A stretch of DNA of 64,000 nt. Source: Paulinella micropora. Its lineage: Eukaryota > Cercozoa > Imbricatea > Euglyphida. Each line of letters begins with the position of its first letter. Position 1 is the first letter of the stretch. The stretch lies in assembly GCA_009731375.1 (NCBI GenBank), contig BJOX01000251.1:116905-180904 (forward strand), given 5' to 3'. Below are positions 46,891 to 55,368 of this stretch, piece after piece. A model generated the notes under the pieces. It saw only the letters and a program-made list of their open reading frames with translations. It was not told the DNA's origin and searched no databases. The translations under genes were made by a program, and so were the position numbers.

Positions 46891-47721
46891 CTATTGTATT
46901 ACAAAATCGTCGCCCGCGTAGCCCACGATCATCCGTACCAGCTCTGGTAGTACCAGCCATTCACGCACGATGCCTGCTTTGACCTGCGCCAGCTCCGCCA
47001 CCTCGCCGCGGGCGCGCAGTACTAAATCCTGCCCCAGCTGCTCGTTCGTCGGGCCTAGCCCTGGTATCGTCAGTGCGAGCAAAGCCCGCCAGGCCAGGGG
47101 GAGCGCTGCCGACATACTGGCTTCCAAAAGACACCAACGGCGGCTAAGTTGCGCGACGCAGAGCCCGAGCCCCCGCTCGTCCAGGAAGGGCTCGACCGCC
47201 TGGAAAGCGTCCTGGGCTACGGAAAAGCCGTCGGAGCGAAAAACGGCGTGAATCTTAAAAATGCCAAGCGAACGCATCTCGGGGCAGGCGGACCATTGGG
47301 CGCTCAGCTCCGGTGTGACAGGCACAAGTGCTCCACCCCGGCACAAGTACGTGGCCCAGTCAGGAGGCTCTTGGTCTAGGTACTTCCGTTCTTGTGGAAA
47401 CGCTACTTGCGTGACCTCTTGGAACACGTGGTGGACCTTGGAGAAGTAGAAAGATCGCGAGTGCTCCAGCACCCACGAGGTCGTCAGCTCTGGGGGCAGG
47501 TCCCCCTCGTCCCCCCTGGCGCGGGCCTCCAAGTAGCACAGAAGATCTGCTAGGTCCCGCGTCTCGGCCGGCCTGGCGGGCGCTCTTACCCAGTCGCCAA
47601 TCCGCTGGAGCTCCTCTGTCGTGCTAGGCGAAGCCAGCGACCCGTTCCCGACCCGGACGAAGAACGACCACGCTTTCCAGTACAGGTGCAGCAAAGCCAG
47701 AACCTCCTGTTTCAGAGTCAT
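46891..47721 (-). CDS. Viral-type hypothetical protein, 276 aa
   Basis: The start MTLKQEVLALLHLYWKAWSF at 47721 is preferred. The longer frame to 48111 adds a Pro/Arg-rich stretch that overlaps the helicase remnant on the other strand. The protein is helical with many Leu and Trp and ends LPELVRMIVGYAGDDFVIQ, a C-terminal L-P-x-L-x-x-x-I motif like the F-box-type motifs common in large DNA viruses. I do not recognise the family. The frame is intact, so it may be functional. Confidence 0.6.
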   Translation of the reverse strand: MTLKQEVLALLHLYWKAWSFFVRVGNGSLASPSTTEELQRIGDWVRAPARPAETRDLADLLCYLEARARGDEGDLPPELTTSWVLEHSRSFYFSKVHHVFQEVTQVAFPQERKYLDQEPPDWATYLCRGGALVPVTPELSAQWSACPEMRSLGIFKIHAVFRSDGFSVAQDAFQAVEPFLDERGLGLCVAQLSRRWCLLEASMSAALPLAWRALLALTIPGLGPTNEQLGQDLVLRARGEVAELAQVKAGIVREWLVLPELVRMIVGYAGDDFVIQ

Positions 47722-47915
47722 TTTGCAAAACGGGGGGCGGCTTCTCTTCCCCCCCACCCCCGTCGGAGAGCTTGGACAGGGATGAGGATGGGAGGAGAAC
47801 GGGGAGGGGAGGAGGGGAGAACGGGAGAGAAGCCTTCCCTCCTTCCCTCCGCCCCGCCTCATTGGGACTAACACCACTTGATATTCCATGTTTCCATGCC
47901 TCACCTCTGGTTTGA

Positions 47916-48238
47916 AAACGCAAACGACCGACACGAGCGGGTGAGCCAGCCATAGATCCCGACTGCGTGGTCTACCAGTACGAATCAATCCACAAGCTAG
48001 CCAATGCCCAGCCATTTGACCTCGTGATCCTAGACGAGGTTGAGAGCACGCTGAGCTGCGTGACTTCAGGGTTAATGGACTCTGCGACAGCACAGATACC
48101 GCTGATATCATCTTTCAGCGCTTAATTAAGGAAGCTGCGCCGCTGCTCCGGCTGATCTTTGTTGCGCTGCCAACTGGCAGCGCAAGGCAAGACTTTGAAT
48201 TTCAGGAGATTAAGCGCGAGCAGGCCGCTAAAGAGTAA
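47916..48238 (+). pseudogene. Remnant of an origin-binding-protein-type DExD helicase (frameshifted)
   Basis: Frame 0 (47916-48125) contains VYQYESIHKL and, some 10 residues later, FDLVILDEVESTLS, the Walker-B (DEVES) segment typical of the herpesvirus/NCLDV origin-binding protein helicase family (Herpes_ori_bp type), in which a 'S-h-x-h' stretch precedes 'LDEVES'. Family-like sequence continues in frame 2 from about 48071 (ADIIFQRLIKEAAPLL) and stops at 48236. Walker A and the upstream part are absent. The rest of the gene is missing or degraded, so this looks dead. Confidence 0.55.
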
Positions 48239-48246
48239 GTACTGCG

Positions 48247-48933
48247 CGGGCAACAGAGTCAGTTTATACAGCGCCTTGCTAAACCTCCACGCAAGTTGGC
48301 AGCGGGCTCGGGAGCAGAGGGCTAGCGCTGCCAATTTCCTACCTGCGCTGGAGTGGCCCCCCCCCCCCCCCCCCCCCGTTTGGGGGGGGGGNNNNNNNNN
48401 NCTGCCGGTGGCACTCTTGTCAGAGCTGCTAAAATCGGGAGTGTCGCTCAAGCACTGCGAGAACCAATGGTCCTTGGAGCGCTGCCGAGCTGGCAAGGAT
48501 TGCTAGCTCGGTAGAATTTCTCGATAGATACAAGCTCCGGGCCTCTTCTTCTGACTACACGTTGGAAACCCGTTGCACCGTCTGCGGCTGCAAGCAATTT
48601 GAGCAAGTGAGCTCTTTCCGAGGCTGTCGGGTGTGTGGCGGCGACTGGGCACGTGTGCAGGACAGAATTCGTAAATACGCGCCGTTGCGCGAAACGAAAT
48701 TGCAGTGCCTTACGCGCGAGCTAGCTGCTAACGAATACGCCGTACATTGCAACCCGCTCGTGCTTAGCGACAAGCCCCACGCCGCTCTGCAGAACTGCCA
48801 TGAAAAGCTAGATTTGTTATGCATTGCATGCAAGGCGAACTGGGATCCATCCGTCGCAGAGTTCCTGCGAGAACGTCCTGGCCGGCCAGCCGCACTGCCG
48901 TGGCGGGCGTTTGTCACCATCCCGCTGGGCTAG
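48247..48933 (+). pseudogene. Degraded downstream fragments with a zinc-ribbon-like motif
   Basis: Fragments in two frames around a 10-N gap (48392-48401). The last, open from about 48436 to the stop at 48933, includes RIASSVEFLDRYKLRASSSD, then CTVCGCKQF ... CRVCGGDW, two CxxC pairs of a zinc ribbon, and later CxxC in LLCIACKANW. It has no ATG near its start. It may be the C-terminal part of the helicase gene just upstream or a separate zinc-binding protein. Confidence 0.4.
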
Positions 48934-49140
48934 TAGCGCAGGTGCGGGAACAACTGTGGTGGCACTCACAGAACATTTGCGGGGCGCATGGCTGAAGCTG
49001 CAATGTGCGGCCATGCACATACAGGATGCGGGGGGGTGGCCTTGCCTGCCGGGGCCAGGGCTTTAGCAGCCTAAACAAACTAGAACCCTGTCACCGTATA
49101 TTTCAGGTGGAAAAAGGAGCGTTCCGGCTTTTGCGGGAAC

Positions 49141-49306
49141 CTTTGCTAAATTTTAGTTTTGGCTAAATTTTTAGCTTTTGCTAAGTTTTTTAGCTTTTGC
49201 TAAATTTTTTAGCGTGTTGCTAAATTTTTAGCGTGTTGCTAAATTTTTAGCGTTTTGCTAAATTTTTAGCGTTTGCTAAATTTTTAGCGTGTTGCTAAAT
49301 TTTAGC
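49141..49306. repeat. Array of eight regular (plus one degenerate) AT-rich palindromes, candidate replication origin
   Basis: GCTAAATTTTTAGC, a near-perfect palindrome, occurs at 49162, 49180 (variant), 49199, 49219, 49238, 49257, 49275 and 49294, with a degenerate copy at 49145. The spacing is a regular 18-20 bp, about two helical turns, joined by GTGTT/GTTTT/TTTT. Dense tandem palindromes of this kind are hallmarks of viral replication origins or homologous-repeat enhancers. It lies in a non-coding stretch 0.2 kb downstream of the helicase remnants. Confidence 0.6.
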
Positions 49307-49526
49307 TCAAATCTAGAATCCCGCCACCTTATATTCCCGGTACGAACGCCACCAGTGCCTTGGTGGTGTTGCGCGCGACATGCCGAGCCAGCAGACCCTG
49401 CTCGGCCGAGTGTTGCAGTCAAAAGAGCTCCGAATAATAAAAAATAGCATCCGAAAAGAGCTTGCAATTTTTTTTTATTGAAAAGAAAGATTTTTTTGTT
49501 TACTTTGTGTCCGGTGTGGCCTTGGA

Positions 49527-49859
49527 TCACTTTTTCATTATACGCGGCTTTTTCCGCTCTCGATACGTGTCTTTGAGGGCAGCGAGCTGTTTTTGTACTG
49601 TGCCCAACGATTCGTGTACTTTGCGTTTCCTTTCTAGCTGAGCTTTCACAGCCAAGAGAACAGTCTTGGGTGGGCGGTAGTTGGAGCAAGGTGTGGAGAA
49701 ACGAAATTTGGCTTGTAGCAGCTCTGCGCGGGTCGGCTGGGCCTGGAAACGAAACTTGGCGTACAGCAGGTCCGCGCGTGTCGGCCACGCGACAGCGACA
49801 GCGGTAGGTTGGGGCTGAAAACGAAACTTGGCTTGCAACAGTTCCGCGCGGGTTGGCAT
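49527..49859 (-). CDS. Small basic protein (110 aa) with three PTRAELLQAKFRF repeats
   Basis: The start ATG at 49859 gives MPTRAELLQAKFRFQPQP. The block PTRA(E/D)LL(Q/Y)AKFRF occurs three times in the first about 55 residues, separated by Gln/Pro/Ala linkers. The C-terminus is a charged helix (KAQLERKRKVHESLGTVQKQ) ending in KKPRIMKK. Basic residues and repeats suggest nucleic-acid or capsid binding; this is inference. A longer frame upstream runs through poly-Pro from a G/C homopolymer and a gap and is not trusted. No homologue is recognised. Confidence 0.6.
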   Translation of the reverse strand: MPTRAELLQAKFRFQPQPTAVAVAWPTRADLLYAKFRFQAQPTRAELLQAKFRFSTPCSNYRPPKTVLLAVKAQLERKRKVHESLGTVQKQLAALKDTYRERKKPRIMKK

Positions 49860-50143
49860 GAAACCCTGGTGGACGGCGAGAGTGTGTGTGTGTCCAGAGT
49901 TTGTGTGCGCACACCGAGCCGTACAGAACCAAGCGGCACACCTTGCAGGGGGGGGGGGGGGGGGGGGGNNNNNNNNNNGGGGGGCGCCCCCCCGCCCGGG
50001 GGGGGGGGGGCGGGGGGGGGGGGGGGGGGGGGGGGGGGGGAGAAGAGCCGTGCTCGCGCGTAACTCGCTCCCTCGCTGACACGCACACACACACCTCTTA
50101 GAACGCAAAGGCAAACGCCAAGAGGGATCTGCTGCAAGCCCAG

Positions 50144-51544
50144 ATGACGACAACCTGTTTGGACAGCGACTTCACTGAATATTTCCTGGACAATCTGCAG
50201 CAGGCCCGGCTGGTAGGGCGGGGGTCGTACGGTTACGTGCTGTGCGCACTGCGCGAGGATAAGTACGTAGTCAAGTTGACGTATGACTGGCGCCAGGAGC
50301 AGCGGTTTGGGTGCAGATTAGGCTCTGTGCTGAGCGTGGCGCCCAAACTTATAAGTGTGTTTGTGTTGGAGGCGTCGTGCGTAGAGAGCTACAAATTGCG
50401 CAAGGGCCCGAACTGTAAAGAGCCGTTGTCAGCCGCGCTGCAGCTGTTGGTGGAGTCGAGGCGTGAGATGGGGGCGGAAGAAGGCAAGTACTGTGCCTTA
50501 TTGATGGACAGACTAGACGTGGACCTGTCGACGTGGTTGAGGGAGTCGGACGTGGCGACTTTGCCGAGTGCCGCGAAGATGTGTGCTTCGGTGTTCAAGC
50601 CGCTGCTAGGTCATCTGGCTGTGCTGGGCAGACAAGGTTGGTTCTTCCGGGATCTCAAGGCGGCGAACGTGCTAGCCGACCTAACCCACGGGGAGGAGAG
50701 CGCGGGCGTCCGCGACACGGTGCAACGCGTGGTGCTGACGGATCTGGACAAGGCGACGATGCACCGGCCGGCGTGGGGGGTAGCGCCAGGGGCGCTGCCG
50801 CCTGGCTACGAGGACGCCATGGCCGTGTACGTGGCCACGGTCTTCCCGGCGCCGCTGCTGCGGGCGCTGAAGTACCTGCCGGGCTGGTGCCAGGAGCGTC
50901 TGCAGGCCGGCTGGAGCGGCGCCCGCCGCCTCTTTCTGGAGGAGAACCCAGAGAACTTCTGCTACTGGAGCCTGTACGCCCTGCTGCAGCTGCCGAGGGT
51001 CTGGGAGGATCTGCGAGCCAGGGCTAACGCACGCCTGGCACGCCTGGCACGCGGCCTGCCCCCGAGGCCCCTGCGAAATCTAGCAGAGCTGCTGGACAAG
51101 CTGCACAAGAACCCCTGGATAGCGACGCATACGGAGAGGCAGCTGTGGTTCCACTGTCGGCCCGCGTCCCCGGCTCACGCCTCGTTTCGTTTCGTCTGCA
51201 CTAGGGACGCGTACCAAACCCTACCCCCAGAGGACTTTGTGGTTTACTTGGTGTGGCGCCTGTGCCGGCTACTGAGCCAGGAGCGGGGGGCGGCCAACTA
51301 CAGTGCCGAGCATCTAGAGACTTTGTTGTACGTAGTGGACTGGGCGCTGGGCCCCGGACAGGGCAGAGAGCTCCTGTACGAGCTAGTGGAAGAACGCGTG
51401 GAACGTGTCACGGGGTGGCCGGCTACGCCCGGGGAGAAGAAGAAGAAGAAGAAGAGACAATTCTTTAATGAGACTGCAGCTTTAGTTGAGGCAGGTCGTC
51501 CAGCGTTAGCGTCGCAAGTGCTTTCTTGCGGATGTAATCAGTAA
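50144..51544 (+). CDS. Viral-type serine/threonine protein kinase, 466 aa
   Basis: Kinase motifs in order: Gly loop GRGSYGYV (25-32), lysine in YVVKL (K44), catalytic loop FRDLKAANVL (168-177; D170, N175) and a metal-binding DLD (200-202) in place of DFG. HRD is FRD here, but the catalytic Asp and Asn are present, so activity is plausible. The region after residue 210 is long and divergent, with helical Leu/Arg-rich segments. The tail KKKKKK then runs antisense into the 3' end of the HNH gene, overlapping by 80 bp. Such kinases are frequent in large DNA viruses. Confidence 0.8.
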   Translation: MTTTCLDSDFTEYFLDNLQQARLVGRGSYGYVLCALREDKYVVKLTYDWRQEQRFGCRLGSVLSVAPKLISVFVLEASCVESYKLRKGPNCKEPLSAALQLLVESRREMGAEEGKYCALLMDRLDVDLSTWLRESDVATLPSAAKMCASVFKPLLGHLAVLGRQGWFFRDLKAANVLADLTHGEESAGVRDTVQRVVLTDLDKATMHRPAWGVAPGALPPGYEDAMAVYVATVFPAPLLRALKYLPGWCQERLQAGWSGARRLFLEENPENFCYWSLYALLQLPRVWEDLRARANARLARLARGLPPRPLRNLAELLDKLHKNPWIATHTERQLWFHCRPASPAHASFRFVCTRDAYQTLPPEDFVVYLVWRLCRLLSQERGAANYSAEHLETLLYVVDWALGPGQGRELLYELVEERVERVTGWPATPGEKKKKKKRQFFNETAALVEAGRPALASQVLSCGCNQ

Positions 51545-52454
51545 AGAGAAATGTTTGCCGTGTGGCGGCGAGCCCGAGGTAGTGAGCCTTAGCAGGTAGG
51601 AACCAAGAGCCAAACTTGAGGTTGAAAATTGCCGGCATAATGGCGTAGTTGCGCGGATGATCGAAACCCCCCAGCCGGCGTGGTACGATGTGGTCTATGT
51701 GGTACGCCAGCCTGCGTTTACCGTCCTGGTCGAAATAGTGTTGGAGCAAGTGGTGCTTCTTGTTTTCGAGCACCAGCTCGCCTGCCCGTTTGGTGCTGAC
51801 CTTGTGTGGCAGATTGGCCAGCGCTTCGATGAAGCCAAGGTACACGGGGGCGCAGCCGATCTCGTTGGCGTTGTAGTGCTTATTCTCTCGCATGTCTGTC
51901 AGCGCGCGCTCCAGGTGCAGTTTGCCTTGCAGCAAACAGAGTTCCTCCTCTCCCAGCGCCCACAGTTCTTTGGCGCGGTCAAGCGCGGGGGGCTCGTGAC
52001 GTGGTAAGGGCGGTGCAAGGGGGATCAGGGCTAGCTGCGCCGTCGCTGGCGGGTGCTTGTGTTCACTCTTGGAGTCCGCGGCTTCATCATCGGGGCGCTG
52101 GGGTGCGGGCTCAGCCCGCACCCGGAATTGTACCGGGCCTTGTGCTTTGCACTTACGCGCCCGACAGAGCACAGACACCACCCAGGGTTCGGCGCAGGCC
52201 GTAACAAACGCGTTGTTTCTTTCGTGCGTGCGGTCTTCGTAGGCAGCGCAGTTGTGGCGCCGAGAGCCCTCTTGGTTGCAGCTGTACTTGACGTAAAAAC
52301 AATTGGCGTCTGGACCACTGCGTCTGCGCACCAGCTCAAACGTCACGCTCTCCTCGGAATGGTGTCGCTGTTCGCGCAGAAAGCGGTACACCAGATCGCG
52401 GCTGAACCACCGTTCGGTGTCGGTGCTCCCGGGCACGCCGCTTTTCCTGCTCAT
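51465..52454 (-). CDS. HNH endonuclease-like protein, 329 aa
   Basis: The C-terminal third carries YHIDHIVPRRLGGFDHPRNY (about 250-270) followed by AIMPAIFNLKFG, the H-h-D-H ... N ... N layout of HNH (ββα-metal) nucleases. The N-terminal half has a Cys/His group (CNQEGSRRHNC ... CAEPW ... CRARKC) that could bind zinc and DNA. Start MSRKSGVPGSTDTERWF at 52454, preceded by an A/T-rich TTTAAATAAAAAAAGG on the coding strand. The frame is intact. It could be a virus-encoded nuclease or a domesticated homing-type enzyme. Confidence 0.75.
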   Translation of the reverse strand: MSRKSGVPGSTDTERWFSRDLVYRFLREQRHHSEESVTFELVRRRSGPDANCFYVKYSCNQEGSRRHNCAAYEDRTHERNNAFVTACAEPWVVSVLCRARKCKAQGPVQFRVRAEPAPQRPDDEAADSKSEHKHPPATAQLALIPLAPPLPRHEPPALDRAKELWALGEEELCLLQGKLHLERALTDMRENKHYNANEIGCAPVYLGFIEALANLPHKVSTKRAGELVLENKKHHLLQHYFDQDGKRRLAYHIDHIVPRRLGGFDHPRNYAIMPAIFNLKFGSWFLPAKAHYLGLAATRQTFLFTDYIRKKALATLTLDDLPQLKLQSH

Positions 52455-52563
52455 TGTTGGCCGGAGCTGCTAGTACAAAAGGTGTTCCTTTTTTTATTTA
52501 AAAAAACTGGTTGAAACAAGGGAAAAGAAAGGAGAGGGAGGTAGAGGGTAGTGGGCGGCACAC

Positions 52564-52649
<86 letters not shown>

Positions 52650-52878
52650 NNNNNNNNNNNNNNNNNNNNNNNNNNNNNNNNNNNNNNNNNNNNNNNNNNN
52701 NNNNNNNNNNNNNNNNNNNNNNNNNNNNNNNNNNNNNNNNNNNNNNNNNNNNNNNNNNNNNNNNNNNNNNNNNNNNNNNNNNNNNNNNNNNNNNNNNNNN
52801 NNNNNNNNNNNNNNNNNNNNNNNNNNNNNNNNNNNNNNNNNNNNNNNNNNNNNNNNNNCCCCCCCCCCCCCCCCCCCC
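52564..52878. other. Poly-C tracts around an assembly gap
   Basis: About 84 C, a gap (52650-52858), then about 20 C. Intergenic; nothing else is visible. Confidence 0.95.
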
Positions 52879-52988
52879 TTCTCCAACTGCCACCTGCCTG
52901 TCCCTCCATCGTCCCTCGCGCCCTCTCGTCCTGTCACGCTATATCTTATATTCCCCGTCCTGTCCGTTTTGTTCTCTCCCCGACGGTG

Positions 52989-53790
52989 CTAGAAAGCTAA
53001 CCTCCGTCCGCTGGCCGCTGAGCGCCCGGGGAGAGGCTGTGCTACTGATAAGCCGGCCCGCGCCCGCGGCTGGCGCCGTGGCAGTACACGAATAGCTGTT
53101 ACGCTGCGAGCTCCAGCACTAGCCGGGCTCATGGCTAGGCCGGCTAGGACCGTACGAGAGAGTTCAGCCAGCAGCTGGGCGTCAAAGTGCTCGAGCCGTT
53201 CAGGCGTGCTGGCTGCTGTGCCTCCCGTGGGCTCAGCCCACGGGGGGGCGTCCGAAGGCGGCGCAGACTGCCAAGTACGGGCAAGCCCGCTCAGCCACTG
53301 CAAGAGTCGTTCGTTGGCTTGCTTGATAATGGCACTGGGATCGATGGCTAGCAAAACGTGGGTGACTGTCCAGGATAGCGCCTCCGCCTCGTCGCGGGAA
53401 GCAAGCAGCGAGCAGAGCTTGGGGAATGAAAAATCTGTCCAGCGTCCCGCTAGACAGCAGAGCGGGCCCAGCTGCGTGTTGAGGCTTGGGATCCGCCTGG
53501 CCTGCGGCACGACCTGTCCCAACTCACCCGGCGCAGCCAGAAGAAGCGAGTACAGTGCGGGGGGGCCGTTCGTGACAAGTTGCTCGAGCAGGTGGAGTGG
53601 CGACGTCGTCTGTGGCAGAGGGTGCTGCCTGGACGTGAGGCGACGGCACTCCCCCGCCACCAACCGCAGTACTTCCAACTCGAGATCCGGCGAACTAGCT
53701 CTGGGCGGAGCTGCGGAACGGCAGGCGCCGTGCCGGAGGTCCTGCACTATCTCTCCTAGCGGGCGTGTGGCGGGGGGCGCGCGCCGGCAA
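52989..53790 (-). CDS. F-box-like C-terminal piece of a broken gene series
   Basis: Only the 3' part of this frame looks coding: LGEIVQDLRHGACRSAAPPR, then SSPDLELEVLRLVAGECRRL and a long helical stretch (LLEQLVTNGPPALYSLLLAA; FSFPKLCSLLASRDEAEALS). Upstream of about 53790 the frame turns Arg-rich and is the shadow of the next one. DLELEVLRLV resembles the F-box-like LPPELQVLVLAGL opening of 54460-55281. It is either a separate F-box gene without a clear start or a continuation after a frameshift near the CCCCCC run at 53773. Confidence 0.45.
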
Positions 53791-54427
53791 GTACGCGACA
53801 GAGCTCGCCACAGGCCCCGGCGGCTAGCGCGAGCCCTCGCTCCTCGCCGGCTCGTGCGTGTACGTGGCGGTAAAAAGCGGCTGCTAGCCTGCTGCGCTCG
53901 CACCGCTCTTGCTCCAAGACGGATTGCTCGACGTTCGAGTCTTGGTCGTCGTCCTGGATCACCACCCGCGAGAAACCAAGGGCGTGTGGCGGGCCCTTGC
54001 ACTGCTGCCGTTGCAGGAACAAAAAGGCCGGCGCGTGCCCTCCCGCCAAGGGCCCCTTGACTGTCCGCAGCCGGGCGCAGGCGCTCAGTTTTAGCATGTA
54101 GGGTTGTCCCTCGTCGAGCCTCCCCGCCGGCCGCCACGTCACCTCGGCAAGGGCGGCGCTGTCTTCGACCTGTACCCTGCCGCGCAGCGTGGCGGGCAAG
54201 ACTAGCCGCTGGAGCTTGTGGCAGCGGCTGATTTCGACAGAGCTGGGGGGAGGGGGGGCCGGCCCCGAGTCTGTTAGCTCGAAGCCGATGCGGGTCAGCA
54301 GGGGGCAATCTTGTAGCAGCAGCTTGTCAAAACGCGTCGCTACCCGTAGGCTGCGGAGCTGCTGGCAAGTTTGGACGACCAGGGCTAGCCCCCTGCACGA
54401 GCCGCCATTCGTGCCTCCCTGCCCCTC
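53756..54427 (-). CDS. Leucine-rich-repeat-like piece, frame open from 54427
   Basis: Open from a TGA at 54428-54430 to a TAG at 53756. It has LRR-like spacing, with LALVVQTCQQLRSLRVATRF, LLLQDCPLLTRIGFEL and ISRCHKLQRLVLPATL, then VVIQDDDQDSNVEQSVLEQE and a helical tail ending LAGARPPPHAR. No ATG precedes the LRR part, so this is probably the continuation of the frame to its right after a shift. Confidence 0.5.
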   Translation of the reverse strand, partial: EGQGGTNGGSCRGLALVVQTCQQLRSLRVATRFDKLLLQDCPLLTRIGFELTDSGPAPPPPSSVEISRCHKLQRLVLPATLRGRVQVEDSAALAEVTWRPAGRLDEGQPYMLKLSACARLRTVKGPLAGGHAPAFLFLQRQQCKGPPHALGFSRVVIQDDDQDSNVEQSVLEQERCERSRLAAAFYRHVHARAGEERGLALAAGACGELCRVLAGARPPPHAR

Positions 54428-54430
54428 TCA

Positions 54431-54478
54431 CACTCTCGCACGGCTGGTGATTGGCACTCTCACACGGCTGGTGATTGG
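54431..54478. repeat. 24-bp tandem duplication
   Basis: CACTCTCRCACGGCTGGTGATTGG twice in tandem. On the coding strand the upstream copy reads GTG TGA (stop of the 54460-55281 frame) where the other reads GTG CGA, so one C-to-T change creates the stop. Confidence 0.8.
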
Positions 54479-55281
54479 GTACCCCGCGCGGGCAGGATCC
54501 GGGCTCGGAGCTGGCACAAGCGGCTGCGCCGAGCTTGCAGACTAGACACTCCGGAGCTTGCTTCCAAGCAGTGCGCTTCTACTTGGTGCAGGGACAGATT
54601 GGGGGGCTGGGCAGGGTCGCCGACGTAGACGGACCGCCCGCCCAGCCTGACGTCTGTGAACGCCACCCTGCCGCGAACCGGCTCGTTCCGTCTGCCAAGG
54701 TCAAAAGAGGCCCTGACTTGTTCCCAGTCCAGATTTATCCGTTGCCCTGCGAACAGCGACGCATCGCCCCTGCCGTCGTCGTCGTTCACGACTCGTACCC
54801 GGCGCAGGCGTAGTTGGGCCATGTTAGGGCCGAAGCTCGCCAGCAGACTCCGCGGCATTACGAGGTACCTCGGCCCGGCCATCTCAATAGTAACATCTTG
54901 CAGGCCGGAGAGCAGGGAGGGGATGCCCGAAGCTAGCCCCCGCAACCACTCCGCGACCAGCCGCCCGCGCGGGGTCGTGTTGTTGGGTCCGTCCTGGATG
55001 CTAGCCTGCAGATCGGTTGGCAGCACATCCAGTTGGTAGTCCTGAACTAACTGTGCCAGCCTCTGCAGGTGCAAGGACAGGGCATCTCCGTCGGGATGCC
55101 GCAGCAAACCGCGGTGGCTCTGCCAGTGGGACCAAAGAGCCTCCTGGAGCCGTGACTGCCTTTGCACTTCCTCGATAATGTCCGTAAACTCGGGAGCTCC
55201 CCGGGCTAGCTCCAGCTGTTGTGTTTGCTGCAGACCGGCCAGAACCAGTACCTGCAGCTCAGGGGGTAAGAAGTCGTCCAT
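54460..55281 (-). CDS. F-box-like / LRR-like protein, 273 aa, probably truncated
   Basis: Starts MDDFLPPELQVLVLAGLQQT, an N-terminal F-box-type L-P-x-E-L motif, then helical and, from about 150, alternating strand-like segments (MAQLRLRRVRVV; VAFTDVRLGGRSV; NLSLHQVEAHCLEAS) typical of irregular LRRs. F-box proteins recruit substrates to SCF ubiquitin ligases, and many large DNA viruses encode them. The stop lies in a 24-bp duplication; the adjacent frames downstream continue the same style. Confidence 0.55.
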   Translation of the reverse strand: MDDFLPPELQVLVLAGLQQTQQLELARGAPEFTDIIEEVQRQSRLQEALWSHWQSHRGLLRHPDGDALSLHLQRLAQLVQDYQLDVLPTDLQASIQDGPNNTTPRGRLVAEWLRGLASGIPSLLSGLQDVTIEMAGPRYLVMPRSLLASFGPNMAQLRLRRVRVVNDDDGRGDASLFAGQRINLDWEQVRASFDLGRRNEPVRGRVAFTDVRLGGRSVYVGDPAQPPNLSLHQVEAHCLEASSGVSSLQARRSRLCQLRARILPARGTQSPAV

Positions 55282-55368
55282 TGTCTGTTCTCTCTCTCTC
55301 TCTCTCTCTGTGCGTCTGTCTCTGTCTTAGCTCTTCTTCTTTAAAGGTAGGTAGGTAGGTGTTATGCA

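Noticed and set aside
47722-48111. N-terminal extension of the 276-aa gene to 48111
   Set aside because: Pro/Arg/Ser-rich low-complexity, overlaps the helicase remnant on the other strand, and a good ATG exists at 47721.
49860-50153. Poly-Pro extensions of the small basic protein
   Set aside because: Translation of a G/C homopolymer and a gap in several frames.
53131-54060. Plus-strand frame of 309 codons
   Set aside because: Shadow of the minus-strand F-box/LRR frames; composition typical of an antisense GC-rich frame.
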